Assembly: GCF_021018805.1 (NCBI RefSeq)
Contig: NW_026960609.1
Span: 682,001-746,000, forward strand
Direction of reading: 5' to 3'
DNA length: 64,000 bases
Source of the DNA: Prinia subflava
Lineage: Eukaryota; Chordata; Aves; Passeriformes; Cisticolidae
Under the pieces are notes generated by a model. It made no database searches. It was not told the origin of the DNA and saw only the letters and a list, made by a program, of their open reading frames with translations. The translations under genes were made by a program, and so were the position numbers. Every line of letters begins with the position of its first letter. Within the stretch, counting starts at the first letter, position 1. Below, one piece after another: positions 46,391 through 57,978 of the stretch.

Positions 46391-46396
46391 AAGAGC

Positions 46397-46855
46397 GTCA
46401 GGAATTTGTAGCAAAATTTCACATACTTCAAAAGGTCTTCCCTCCAATGACCAGCCTATCCATTTCTATGAATTACAAGTCAAGAACAATGCACTTCTTA
46501 TACCAAGTTATCAGTGCAATTTGCTTCAAGTTTTCCACCTCAGCTTTCTGTTTTTCCTCTTACTCTTGGGATGTAAAATCTGAAGGCTTAAGCAATGATT
46601 TAAAAAGCTGTGCTGTTAACTAAACCGTAATGGGGAGCTTTGTTGTGCTACTATACAGCAAAGATACAAAAGAAAAAATTAGTTAATTTAAAAAAAAAAG
46701 GGCTGCTATGTCTTTCATCTCACATACAGGAGAGCCTGTTCCAGCACTTACATGAAGACAACAGCTAAAACAACAGCAAAACTAGTTATAGGGACACTCT
46801 GCACTATCCAGCTCCATATCATAAAAGGCACCTCCCCAAAAAACAATTCGGTTAA
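46397..46855. other. Intronic DNA, no gene seen
   Basis: Nothing recognised. Confidence 0.5.
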
Positions 46856-46860
46856 GAGAC

Positions 46861-47587
46861 TGTCTTGGCTTGAAAAATGTAACCAAAAATGTGTATTCTA
46901 TTTTCATCTGTTGAAGCCAGTTGGGAGATATTGTTCTTTATCTCTTGTAACTCTAGTGGGGGGAAGAGGGCAGATGCCTTCTGTTAATGGGACAATTGAT
47001 AACACCAGATAAGGCAGTGCCTTCTTATCTCTTCCTCCACCCATCCTCCTCTGAGGGACATCACCTGTGCATGGGCCATTTAAGGCCTCTCACATGACTG
47101 ATAACATTGCTTCATTCCATTGTGAGATGCTCCACCCAGTGGGAGGAGCCAAAGCTTTCCACTGGGATAAAACCTGCAATCCCAAACACTGATTCAGCTG
47201 GTTTTCCCTGAATTCTTGGAGGAAGACTGGACCTATTTTACCAGCACTGGACCCTTTTTTCTACAGGATCATCTCTACTTCACAGAACAACATCTGTTAC
47301 TCTAGGAAGACTTATTTGGACTGCTTCCAACACCCTGACAACAGGGTGTCAGGTTGTATCTCTGTCAGGGTTTTCTAGGACTTTGTTTGCTTGTTTGGGG
47401 TTTTTTGTACTAATGCATTTGTATTTTTAATATTCCTAGTAAACAACTGTTATTCCTATTCCCATATTTTTGCCTGAAAGCTCCTAATTGCAAAATTGTA
47501 ATAATTTAGAGGGGGGGGTTTACATTCTCCATTCCAAGGGAAACTCCAGTTTTCCCTGACAGATGCTTGTCTTTCCAAACCAAGACA
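46861..47587 (+). mobile_element. Solo LTR (ERVL-like) with terminal inverted TGTCTTGG
   Basis: 727 bp from TGTCTTGG to CCAAGACA, flanked by GAGAC at 46856-46860 and 47588-47592. The region around 47440 is the sense counterpart of the LTR at 27505-28330. Confidence 0.85.
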
Positions 47588-47592
47588 GAGAC

Positions 47593-48233
47593 TTTTACTT
47601 TACTGCCCATTCCTGCCCCAGACCACTCACAGACTCAAAGTCTGCTGTGTTTATGTATTTTAATGTACCTTACATAGATCTCTATAGGCCCCAGAAATCT
47701 CACCAAGATTACAGACCTGAAGATCCTGGGGAAGTTTCACCAAAGCCAACAAAAGCAGAATTATAATTAAAGTTGAATTTAAATTTAAGCACCCTGTAAG
47801 AGAACTCTGAGCCACTCAGGAGTTTGAGAAAGCCCACCTTTTATCCTAATAAAGATTTACAACACTAGAGAAAATAGGCAAGAGTGCTAGTTTCCCCCGA
47901 TGTCCTTGCAGCCCCTCAGAACTAAGCTAGTGAGTTTGTAGCCAATTCTTCCCATACTGTCTGAAACAGCCAACTATTCTCTACTCCAGTACTGGAAATC
48001 CTTCCACAAGCCTTACTGCTTGTCCCAGTACCACCTCCCCAACTGTAGGCACTAACTCTATTCCCTCGTCCCTTTCCAGAGCAACAGCACACAGCTGTGA
48101 ACAGAAAAGCCCCAAGTGCTGACCATCACACCTGGGCTTCCAAAAACATCCTTGGAAAAGGAGACCACCAAGCACATATTTTGCTGCTTTTGTCAATGAG
48201 ATTACCTACATTCTTTAATAACTGCTAACCAAG
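47593..48233. other. Intronic DNA, no gene seen
   Basis: Nothing recognised. Confidence 0.5.
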
Positions 48234-48238
48234 CCCTG

Positions 48239-49613
48239 TGTCATGGGTTGGCACTGGCCAGATGTTAATGCACCCATGAATATATGTTTTTTCTCTAACA
48301 ACTACTGTGGGATGTGATCAGGAACAGAGCAGAGCAGGCTTAAATTTTGAAAACAAAAAAACACTAAAACTCTATTACATTACATAAGAACAGAGACAGA
48401 AAAACTCTTAAACATACACAGAGACAGAAATAAAAACTTTCTCAGAACATTTCTCTTCTCTCAGTTTCTACCTCCCACACACTACTCTTCACAGACTAAA
48501 CCTTTGGGTTTTAGATTAAACAATTACTACTTTAAAAAAATAAACTAATCTTCAATTCAGCAAGGGAGAGAGGAGTCTCTCTCACAGTACAGACTGTTCT
48601 TCAGAAAACACGGGTCTATCCTTTATGTGTTTCTATGTCACCCGTGGCACCGCTTGGAGAAGTCTGCCAGGGTGACACTCTCTTTTTCTTATGTCTAGCA
48701 CTCTCACTGCTGTCTATAGTCTGAAAGCTGCATACAGGGCTCTTTTAAGGATGCTAGCATGCCGAGCTCTCTCCCTTTTTACCCAGGGGCTGAGGTTCTA
48801 AGAGCAGGTCTCCCCTGAGGGCAGAGGGCTCCACTACACCTTCTCCTTCTCTTCTCTGCTCGCTCTACTCTTCAAGTGCCAGTCACTGTAGCAAAAGCAG
48901 GGGCAGCTGTATCTACCTAAAATGCAGTTTATGTTCAAAAGAGACTTAAGTTCAGTCTATGGCTGACATTATGCAAGAAAAGTCCAGCTCAGAAAGCTAC
49001 TCCTCTCATTCTTTGCTCATCGGGTTCCTTCTAATCGTGCTTTATCATCTCGGTCCTAGGCCGCTTCCCTCTCTCCTCTGAAATCACCAGTCATGAGAAT
49101 CAATGTCTAAGAAAAGTTTCTTTTTGCCAAGCAAGGGTTAACAGTTTCTAGCTCCCGGCAGGGTGCAGGCTTAGGCACTCCCAGGCTCGGCAACCCCCAC
49201 GTGGCTGGGCACCTTCTCCCGGAGTTTGGGGGGGGGGAGGGGGGTGAGCACAGACAGAAGGCACTTCTACAGTTTTCCACTCTTCCATCCTGGCTGGGGC
49301 AGCTCAGTTCCAGAGTCTTGTCTACTCTCTTCTCCCCCCCGGGGCTCCGGCTTACCTGAGCCTGACCACGTGTTTCTCCTCCCCCACCCAGCCTCGTGGC
49401 TGGGCAGGGGAAGGAGGCTTGAGACATCTGTCTGCTTAAACCAGAATCTAAAAGAGGCCGAACCCCCCTGGAGTCTTGCTTTTAACTCTTTGTGTCCTCA
49501 GAGGTGTGTCTAAACTTCCGAGTGACCAATCTAGGTGCCAGCAGAAAAGCTGATCACTGATTGGCCTACTTACCTTCCCCTGGAAAAATTGACCTCCCCC
49601 CGCAACCACGACA
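48239..49613 (-). mobile_element. Long solo LTR (ERVL-like)
   Basis: 1375 bp from TGTCATGGGTTGG to CAACCACGACA, flanked by CCCTG at 48234-48238 and 49614-49618. GC-rich inner part at 49100-49420 with a G/C homopolymer region. Orientation is judged from its minus-strand start TGTCGTGGTTGC, which I recall as common for bird LTRs. The length is large for one LTR; a composite is possible. Confidence 0.7.
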
Positions 49614-49618
49614 CCCTG

Positions 49619-52600
49619 AAAATGTGTGCCACTGAAATACAGTATCCACTGCCAGTAAATTAAAATATTCCACACTGGCTTTGGCAGTACTAACAAAGTT
49701 ACATTTACATAAAAATGAACTTCTTCATTAGTTCTTATGTATCAGACACTACTTTATATGGACTTCCATGTCTGGATTGCTTCTGCCAAAGAGAATGGGC
49801 TAGGTTTAAAACCAGTCAGGCATTTCTAACAATTTTAGCCAGTGATAGAATATGAACGGCTTTCATACCTAGAGGGAAAGAAAGAAGCATTTTAAAATAA
49901 CAGCTGTTGATGTGGCTGAGAAGATTGAAATATTAAATACAGTTTCAAATGAAGTATCTCTGGGGATCAGGTAGAGATGCATACAAAATACCACCACATA
50001 AATCATATAGCTATTTTACAAGTTTTCATAGAGAAGGCTGCAGTTTAATTTCATTCTTTTTTTTCTAATATCCACTGTAACTGGAATCATGTTTAATGAC
50101 TATGATAAAAACACCATTTAAGATACCAAGTATCTCAGAATCATAGGAGTATTATTCAACCAAAGTTTGTCATAAAGACTTTCTCAATTTCTCTAGATAC
50201 TCTAAGTCACTCAAACTAACATGAACTTAATAACTTCAGTAATAAGGATATGACCTTTTTTTTAAAAAAAATTTGAAACCTAATAAATCTATGCCAGGAA
50301 ACCCCAACACTAAATAATTGAATCAATATTTCCCTTTGGTAGAAACTCTGAGAGAAAAATCAATACAGCATATGGATCCAGCAGAATGCTGAAATGATTA
50401 GCTGATGTAAAGTGAAACATGAAATATGAAAAAGTTTAATTAGGAATTATAAAAACCTTAAAATCAGTCTATACATTAGGTTACTGTAAGAACATAAACT
50501 CCCTAAGAGAGTTTCTTGAATGCAGAATTATGTGAAGGTGAAAGAACCAAAAATCATGATCTTTAGCCAACTTTCACCCTCCTATAGTCTCATAGCAAAT
50601 CCATTCAACATTATGATTCAGTCATCATGATGCCAACTCTTCCTACTTTATAATTTCAGGTTTTTTTCTTTCAAAACTCATGCAAAGAAGCTTATTTAAT
50701 TTTATTTATTCATTCAATTACATTTTAAATATTTATTTGGTTGTTTAAAATGTCTTGCTGATGTTGCTAGATGCTATTTAAATTCAGAGAAATTTGGAAC
50801 AGAAAATTACAATCTATCAGATGTAGCAAAGAATTTTATCCAAAACCATGATTTTTAAAATCTTAGATTATGTTTAATCTAAACCTTAACTAATGCCAAT
50901 CTTTATTGTTCTCAAAAAACCAGATCCATAAATGCAGTTCTATCATAGTTTGTTAGTTTCCCACTAAGATCCATTAATTCATCTGACCATCACTAAAAGG
51001 AATGGATAGCTGTAATCCTATTTGTTGGGTTTTGTCTATCTCTTTGGCTTTATTGGAGGACAAAGTGGAGCATCTCAAAGGAGCTGGAAAGGTTGGCAAG
51101 AAAATACACAATATAATGTAAGCATTTTACCAAAGCACTGTGTCTGTGGTATGAACTAATGCAGCCATTTGCTTTCATCACAGAATTTTAATAAGGAGAT
51201 ACTTCTCAGATTGCAAGGATTTGTGAAAATCTAGAACTTTCCCTTGAATCACATAGTGATGTTGCTTTGATCAATAATTGCTGTAAGCTTTTCTATTTTA
51301 TATCAGTTTTGTTTTCCATTGTGTTTGATTGTTACTTTTCATAGATAAATGACTGTTGCCCCAGGATATGTTTGCAAACAAGTTGATAGTCCCAAAGGTT
51401 TTAATTATCCTGGTTAAATACAAGTTACTACTACTGCTTCTACTTGATGGGAATTCTAATTAGTATCAAGCCTGTTTTGTTTTTCCTTTTGTGAACATAT
51501 TTTAAAGATTAAGTTAAATTATATTCTGTAAATTGCATCTTTATGATGTAGCTTGTTGACATTAAATCAGGAGCTCATTTTAAAAGTTTGCAGAAAAAAA
51601 TTATCTGCCTAGGTAGTTAGTGTACCTCATTCTGAGGCCCAGCATGTACCATTAAATGAGACAAAACTTCCAACACATAGGTATATTTATAGAGGAATTA
51701 CAATTAATATACTTTGCCACAGAGCAGCCATTACATTGTGTGAACTGTAGAGCTTATCCAATTAAAAACATTTTCCCGACAGTAGTTTTACAGTTACCAA
51801 AACAATAAAAATAATAGCATACAGCATTGTTACCTCATTTAAACCCTTGCTTATTATTCAGAGGAGTAAAGGTGAGGAAATGTTAAACATACTTCATAGT
51901 CATAACAATACTGTGTTATGTAGCTGTACTTCCTGGTGTGCACTACTGCTTTGCACAGAATTATTTTTGCATTTGAATATGACTTGAATTGCATGTGCTT
52001 TAATAAATGGTTAAATGAAGGGTCAAACTCCTGAATAACACAAATAATTCTCCAGTGGAAATATCTTGTGTGTTGTAGATATCTAGTTTACCATATTATT
52101 GATAAATTTTTAAATCATTATGGCACACATGCATAGAGGTTTAAATGAAACCTGTTAGAGGTTTGCTTAGATATACTTCAAAATACAGGCTAAAAATGAT
52201 AGATACCACAAAGAATTTAAGAATACGTTTGTTCTTTGAGTTGCACTATTTTTCTTGTGCAACAGCCTGTTTTCCTAGAACGGGAGTAACTTATACTTGG
52301 AAGGAATCTCATCCTTAATAGAACACTAACAATGCAATAAATCATATTTTATTAATCCTTTTGTTATGAGTGTAATGCCTTAGGTGGTGGATAAGGTATA
52401 TTTGTCCCAGGAAAATGAGATTGTCTGTACTGGAAACACAATCTATTATTTTTGTTCTGGCTTTGCAATTAAAACATAGACATTGTGCAAAGTCTGCTTG
52501 GGCTAGCCACCATTCAATAAATGATACTTGAGATTCTGTCCTTTCTTAATATATGCTTTCTTTTCCTATTATTTCTTATGTGCCACTGGGAAAGGACAGG

Positions 52601-53226
52601 CTGCAGAGCACTGCAGTCTGCTGTGCTGATCTGAAACACAGCTCAAAACCTGATTTTTTTCTAAATATACGCAAAAAATCTGCATGGCAACCAGAAAATT
52701 ACATGAATGATAATTCAGCAGCTGTAAATGGACTCTACATGAAGAGCAACCTACCGCTTCCCATACAAGCTATGCCAGAAAAAAATTGGTTTGATGGTGA
52801 ATGAATAATAACCCTCCAAATACAATGTGGTTTAAGATTACTTGCTTCTATTGGTTTCAGAACATACAAAAAATAACACTTTAAATGGAGAGGGACTTCA
52901 TTAATATTTATTCTTATTTTCAACCTTTGGAGTGCAGCATGTTGCACATGCTGTGCCTAAACACAAACTATGTTTACATCACTCTCTAAACAAAACAAGA
53001 AAATGGAAAATTTGTTTTCTCTTGACTGGCTTGCTTACAACTAGACATCTCCGAGGCAGATCTCTTAATCCTGAGCCTACTACTGAGCCATTACAAATTA
53101 CTGTGCAATCAAAAGATTGCATACTATCTCTTAGTTCATTTAGGCACTTATATTCTATTTTTCTTTAATTAAAATTTGAGAAGTCAACTTACCTGACAAG
53201 TGAAAGCTATTGGGTCAGCCAGCCAC
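49619..53226. other. Intronic AT-rich DNA, no gene seen
   Basis: 3.6 kb without recognised repeats or exons. Confidence 0.5.
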
Positions 53227-53339
53227 TTTCTTTAAAATGGGTTTAATTTCCTCTACTGCAGTATAGTATTCAATCTGTGCTGTCGTCTTAATGAATCCCC
53301 CACAGCAGACATTTACATATACAGGGCCAGCAGGAAAAT
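53227..53339 (-). CDS. BANK1: BANK1 exon, DBB domain (probably exon 5)
   Basis: Starts after the acceptor TTTGTGTTTTATAAG with two bases that complete a GAT codon begun in the exon at 55872-56010, then 37 codons encoding FPAGPVYVNVCCGGFIKTTA and IEYYTAVEEIKPIL. This is the second half of the DBB (Dof/BCAP/BANK) domain, a TIG-like fold. The donor, AAA|GTGGCT, is weaker than consensus. Phase 0 at its end fits the next exon. No stop or frameshift seen. The double cysteine and double glycine replace residues I expect to vary in this loop. Confidence 0.85.
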
Positions 53340-54573
53340 CTTATAAAACACAAATCAGAACACCAGCTGAAAATATTTTACAGTCCCAGACCAGAGATCT
53401 CAGGGAATGAGTAAAACAACAGAGAATATCACAGAAAAAACATAGAGCTGATGAACTGACTGGATTTGTATTTCACAGATGATTCAGTGTAGTCAGTTTT
53501 TTTATTCTGGTCTTTCAGTCTAACATCACAAAGCTGACAAACGAAAATACATATCTTTAAATCTGTATAAAGTAAATCTATTGTATTGCTTCACATGAGA
53601 AAGGAGATGAAAACAGAATGCTTAACATTTCCAACTGTCCTTTGATAGACCGATGACCTATAATGAGTTCCCTTATGCCTACATGTTAAGGAAAAGCTCA
53701 TTTATCACAAATATTGCAATTGCTATTCATCTTATAAAACATTTCTCTTAATTGCAGTCAAGGTTCTCAAAATTGTATTTGAGCTAGGCTGCAGAAATTG
53801 CAGTATAATTAATCCATTCCAGTTGTTTACCTCATAAAAGCCAAGGAGAGAGGCACTTGTAGTCAGTTACTTAAGTATGACTCGCTCTGTGCGTGCAGCA
53901 CAAGCCTGCTTTATGAGCACATTTCCCAATCCATTAGTGTTTGTTATGCCAGGCATTCTGCTGGACCGTACTAGCAATCTTCTTAAAATACTAACTCTGC
54001 CCACAAACAGTGAAAAAAGGGGCAATTCTGAACATAGAGAAGAGGAATAAGGCCAGAGAGACTAGTCTAATAGTACACCACATTAAATCACTTAAATAGA
54101 AACTGCCCATATGTGGGGTTTAAAAAAAAAGAAACAAACAACAAAACACAGCATTTCTCCTATAACATCAGATCAGATGGACCTAAAACAGGATACTTCC
54201 AAATTTCTACTTTTCCGGATTTTAAAACAGAATAAGCATCAAACAAATGATATAAGAAACATAAATAATCTTGGCTACAGTTTTCTGCCATTTTTTTCTT
54301 ATTTCATTCACTTTTCACATTTTATTTCTTCACCTACTACAGAAACTTTTTTGTGAACAACAGTGTTCTCACAAAAAAAAATTTGGAAGAATCTTTTAAG
54401 ATCCATGCGTGAAGAGTGCAGCTTTTGTTCTCTGAAATCCAGTTACAGTTCGAAGTTCCCTGTTTGCTTCGTTCCTTCCAGTCAGGTTTGTAAAATCAAA
54501 CTCTCTGCACCATCACAATGATAAAGAACTCTCAACCCATACGTGATCGTCTCAGGACAGTGTTCAGGATGAA
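53340..54573. other. Intronic AT-rich DNA, no gene seen
   Basis: Nothing recognised. Confidence 0.5.
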
Positions 54574-55085
54574 AATCACAGAATCAATTAGGTTGGAAAA
54601 GACCTCCAAGATCATTGCGTTCAACTTCTGACCAACCACCAACCAGTCAACAAGACCATGGCACATGTGCCACATGCAGTCATTTCTCAAACACCTCCAG
54701 GGATGTGATGATTCCACCTCCCTGGGCAGCCTGTTTCAAATGTTTAACAAACGTTTCTGTGAAGAAATTACTCCTGACATCCAACCTGAACCTCTTCTGG
54801 CATAGTTTGAAGCCATGTCCTCTTGCCCTGTCACTGGTTGCCTGGGAGAAGAGATCAAATCCCACCTGGCACAGCTTCCATTCAGGTAGGTTATAGAGAG
54901 TGATCAGCCTTTTCTCCAGGCTGAACAATGCCAGCTCCTTCAGCCACTCCTCATGTGAGTTACTCTCTAGACCCTTCCCCAGCTTCATTGTCCTTCTCTG
55001 GACACAATTCAGCACTTCAGTGTCTTTCTTAAAGCATGGAGCCCAGAACTGGACACAGCACTCTGGTGCAGTCTCACCATTGCCG
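54574..55085 (-). mobile_element. CR1 LINE 3' end, minus orientation
   Basis: Begins on the plus strand with ATCACAGAATCAATTAGG, the reverse complement of the CR1 tail, and continues GGAAAAGACCTCCAAGATCA, then CTCCCTGGGCAGCCTGTT and CTTTTCTCCAGGCTGAACAA, which are hallmarks of CR1. 5'-truncated as usual. Confidence 0.95.
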
Positions 55086-55871
55086 AGTCACAGAAATCAT
55101 CAGGTCACAGAATTACCAAAACATAGCTCCAAGAAGCCACAGTGGAAAATTGTAGCTTATGTGTATTTCCTCCTAAGGTTATATTGCAATCATTTTATAA
55201 TAAAATTATTGCAATCATATAATAAAATATAAGTTCCTCTGGGAATTCACAGCATGCAGCCCAATAGCAAACTATACTCTGAATGCATAGGTGAGAAATG
55301 CTTCAATTCTTAACTCACATCAAGAATGGGGATAGGTGTGCCCCTTAAATCTGAAGAGATCTTCTAAGAGAAACTGTTAAATAGTTGAAACTGTTATCAA
55401 CTAGTTATGAATGGAGCAATAGAAAAAATCATTAGGAACTAGCAAAGATGGGTGATAGAGAGAAATGGCATGAATATGATCAGAGAAAAACTATTTTCCT
55501 GCATCAGTAAGAATTATGGAGAGGAGAATAACCAGATTTACTGCATTAAATATGAGACATTTAGTAACAGAGTAATAAGAAAAGAATATTAGGTTTGCAT
55601 TTTATGGCACTAATTTTGAAGAATGTTAATCTGTAATCAATGGCATTTTAAGACTGCCACCTGCCATTTAACCACAGAAAACCAATCTCATAGAATCTAG
55701 GTTCCCATAAATCACAAGGCCTTGCTTCTCTGCATTATTAAAAGTTATGTGTGCAAAACTCATGTACAGGAAACACCCATAAAATAGCAGAAAGGGAAAC
55801 TACTTATCAGAAAAAGTGAAGGGAATTGAAACCTTTTATTTTTTCTTAAAGGTAAAGAATATTTTTCTTAC
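55086..55871. other. Intronic DNA, no gene seen
   Basis: Nothing recognised. Confidence 0.5.
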
Positions 55872-56010
55872 CTGGGGCATTCACATATTTGACCTTCTTG
55901 TTCGAAGAGGCTGTCTGTGTTCTAATTTGTTGATTATCTGTTATGAATTAAATTTCTAGAGTTCCTTCATCTATTTCCTCTTTCAACAGAATGAATATTT
56001 CACCAGAGTC
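55872..56010 (-). pseudogene. BANK1: BANK1 exon with in-frame TAA (probably exon 4)
   Basis: 139 bp between the acceptor TTTTAATTTTGTAG and a consensus donor CAG|GTAAGA. It encodes DSGEIFILLKEEIDEGTLEI, then TAA (plus positions 55948-55950), then FITDNQQIRTQTASSNKK, all in one frame. This is the first half of the DBB domain. The TAA stands where the family has Glu, so a single GAA-to-TAA change explains it. Skipping the exon would shift the frame (139 is not a multiple of three). Splice sites and both joining phases are intact, so decay is recent or the base is an error. Confidence 0.82.
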
Positions 56011-56657
56011 CTACAAAATTAAAATGTGTTCCCATGAGTCCTTCAGAAAATTATATTGGAAGTGTAACATTATATTGAAAGTGTATTGAAAGAACTTTCC
56101 TTTACCAACAGCTTCATGCAAAAAAATTGTGCTACCAAAATATGATGGTATCTCACTGCTTCCTTTAGTATTTTACTTACATGAAAGACACAAATAATGT
56201 AGGATTTTAAATTCAGCTTACAGAGGACTATTTTAAAACAGTATTTTAAATGCATATGTAGGTGAATTTACATTTTTTAAGATCCCTCTACTTCATTGTC
56301 TAGAAAAATGACATCCATCCTAATAAGAATAACCTAAAATACTTTACACTCCACCTCTTACAGTAAGGTGACAGTAGACAGAAGCAACAGGTGATGTGAG
56401 ACAATAGCCCTGTACTACCTCCTAAACCAGAGGAAAAATCACTCCCTTAGAACTGTACTGAACTCAACAATTAAATGATGTGTCGTAAGTCATCTTTAAA
56501 AGACAGACAGCAAAGAAAATCCATGATATTCTGTGTGCACTGCAACCTCCATACTTGACTGTGGACACTCACTTATATAAAGGAATGCAGTGCTGGATTT
56601 TGTACAACCTCTGTTTATGCTGTTGCATGTTTCTCCCAGCAACTCTGATTAAAAGCA
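56011..56657. other. Intronic DNA, no gene seen
   Basis: Nothing recognised. Confidence 0.5.
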
Positions 56658-56663
56658 CATATG

Positions 56664-57139
56664 TGTGGAATTGCATTTTATTGAAATGGTATGCTCTGGC
56701 TCACCCCTGGAAAATGTATGGTTTATCCCAAGTCTGTAACCTCCCCTGCAGTATCGTGTGTCTGTAATTCTATTGGCTGAAGAATCTTACAGCACCCATT
56801 TCGAAGCTCCCTGTTAAGGGTGCAAGCAGAGAGGGCTCGCCCTCTTTGCCCTGGAGGCCTCCGGAGGCTCCGCTGCTCTCCCCTTCCCTCTCCCCTTCCC
56901 TCTCCCCTTTCCTCTCCCCTTCCCTCTCCCCTTCCCCCTCTCCCCCTCCTCTCCCCTCTCCTTCAGTGACCATGTTGCCTTCCTGGGGTAAGACTCTGAA
57001 TAAATCCTCATCTCATCAGCACCTCACCAGCTGTCTAGAGTCTCCTTGGCTACCTGCATGCGAATACCAACGAACATAAGGCCCGGGGGGCTCCCGGGGA
57101 ACCTTCCCCGGGGACCGCCCCCAAATCTAAATTACAACA
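56664..57139 (+). mobile_element. 5' LTR of non-autonomous provirus
   Basis: From TGTGGAATTGC to TTACAACA. Contains a long pyrimidine tract of CCCTTCCCTCTC repeats (56878-56965) and GAATAAATCC at about 56997 as polyadenylation signal. Confidence 0.92.
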
Positions 57140-57141
57140 AA

Positions 57142-57159
57142 TGGCACCCAATGTGGGGC
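57142..57159 (+). promoter_or_regulatory. Primer-binding site, tRNA-Lys(1,2) type
   Basis: TGGCACCCAATGTGGGGC lies 2 nt after the LTR and matches the known lysine site at 16 of 18 positions; both changes are of CpG-decay type. Confidence 0.88.
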
Positions 57160-57186
57160 AAGAGCACCAACGACCCTGAGACAAAG

Positions 57187-57978
57187 ATGGACCACCGCAC
57201 CACCAGCATGGCGCAAAACCCCGCAGAACACCGCTTCAGTGCTGTCTGTGGCGGAGTGGCCGTCCCGGGCCTTCACGGCCCAGGGTGGCCCCTCCCCCAC
57301 TGTGCAGAGACCCCGCGAGCCACCACTGCCAGCAAGCGCGGCGCAGGCCGTGCAGCCCCGGCGGCGGTGCGGCCCTGGCAGCGCGGTAGTGTGGCTCAGG
57401 CAGCGCGGCCCTGGCGCGGCGAGGCTCCGGCGCGAGCCCCGGCGCGTCGGGACTGTCGCTGCAGCGCGTGCCCGAGACCCGGCGCACCACGGCCCCGGTG
57501 CAGTGAGGCGCCGGCGCAGCAGAGCCCTAGGATCGCCGTTGCGCGCGCGCGGGCCCCGGCACCCAGAGAAGCCACGCAGAGCACACCCGGCTCTCCCCCC
57601 ACCCGGCAGCAGCGGCGAGAAGAGCCCCGCAGAACAAGCACACCGTCAAGCCTGAGCAGCCAACGCCCTAGACAGCAGCAAAAAGAACTCAGTGAGACAG
57701 CCATCAGAGAAGGAAAAGGCAGTCTTCAACTTTGCCCAAGCCCCGCACCTCCCAAAACTCAGTTTTGTAAATTCTGTAACCTCCTTCCTCACCCTTACTC
57801 CCTCTTCCCCTCACTGCTCTTTCTCCCTAACCCCCCTTCCCTTAACAAACCCCCGAGAGTTAACCCCGTCCTTCTAAGCCCGGCACAGCATGGCTACTGC
57901 CATGTGCGCTGTGGCTGCATAGCCACCATGGCAACGTGCCTCTCCCTCCAGCTCCCAATTCCACCTTCTGCTTTCTAA
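57187..57978 (+). CDS. Open frame of unknown nature in the provirus interior
   Basis: 264 codons from the first in-frame ATG after the primer site. Very rich in Ala, Arg, Pro and Ser over residues 30-170 (57240-57640, a CpG-rich block), with one Cys/His-like patch (CKFCN) later. No gag or other domain is recognisable, and a frame of similar length exists in other phases, as GC-rich DNA allows. It sits where gag should start, so it might be a novel or captured coding sequence, but I think it at least as likely that it is not translated. Confidence 0.3.
   Translation: MDHRTTSMAQNPAEHRFSAVCGGVAVPGLHGPGWPLPHCAETPRATTASKRGAGRAAPAAVRPWQRGSVAQAARPWRGEAPARAPARRDCRCSACPRPGAPRPRCSEAPAQQSPRIAVARARAPAPREATQSTPGSPPTRQQRREEPRRTSTPSSLSSQRPRQQQKELSETAIREGKGSLQLCPSPAPPKTQFCKFCNLLPHPYSLFPSLLFLPNPPSLNKPPRVNPVLLSPAQHGYCHVRCGCIATMATCLSLQLPIPPSAF

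Larger units (their letters stand above)
43232..46396 (+). mobile_element. Rearranged betaretrovirus-like provirus with perfect TSDs
   Basis: AAGAGC is duplicated exactly at 43232-43237 and 46391-46396. Between lie a 305-bp 5' LTR, primer site, splice donor, gag matrix, protease, a broken RT start, then capsid sequence, a polypurine tract and a 372-bp 3' LTR. Nothing of RNase H, integrase or a full env remains, so it depends on other elements. The order protease-RT-capsid is not that of a retrovirus. Confidence 0.9.

Noticed and set aside
56770..57079. Frames of repeated Glu-Arg-Gly or Leu-Ser-Pro in the LTR
   Set aside because: Direct product of the pyrimidine tract.
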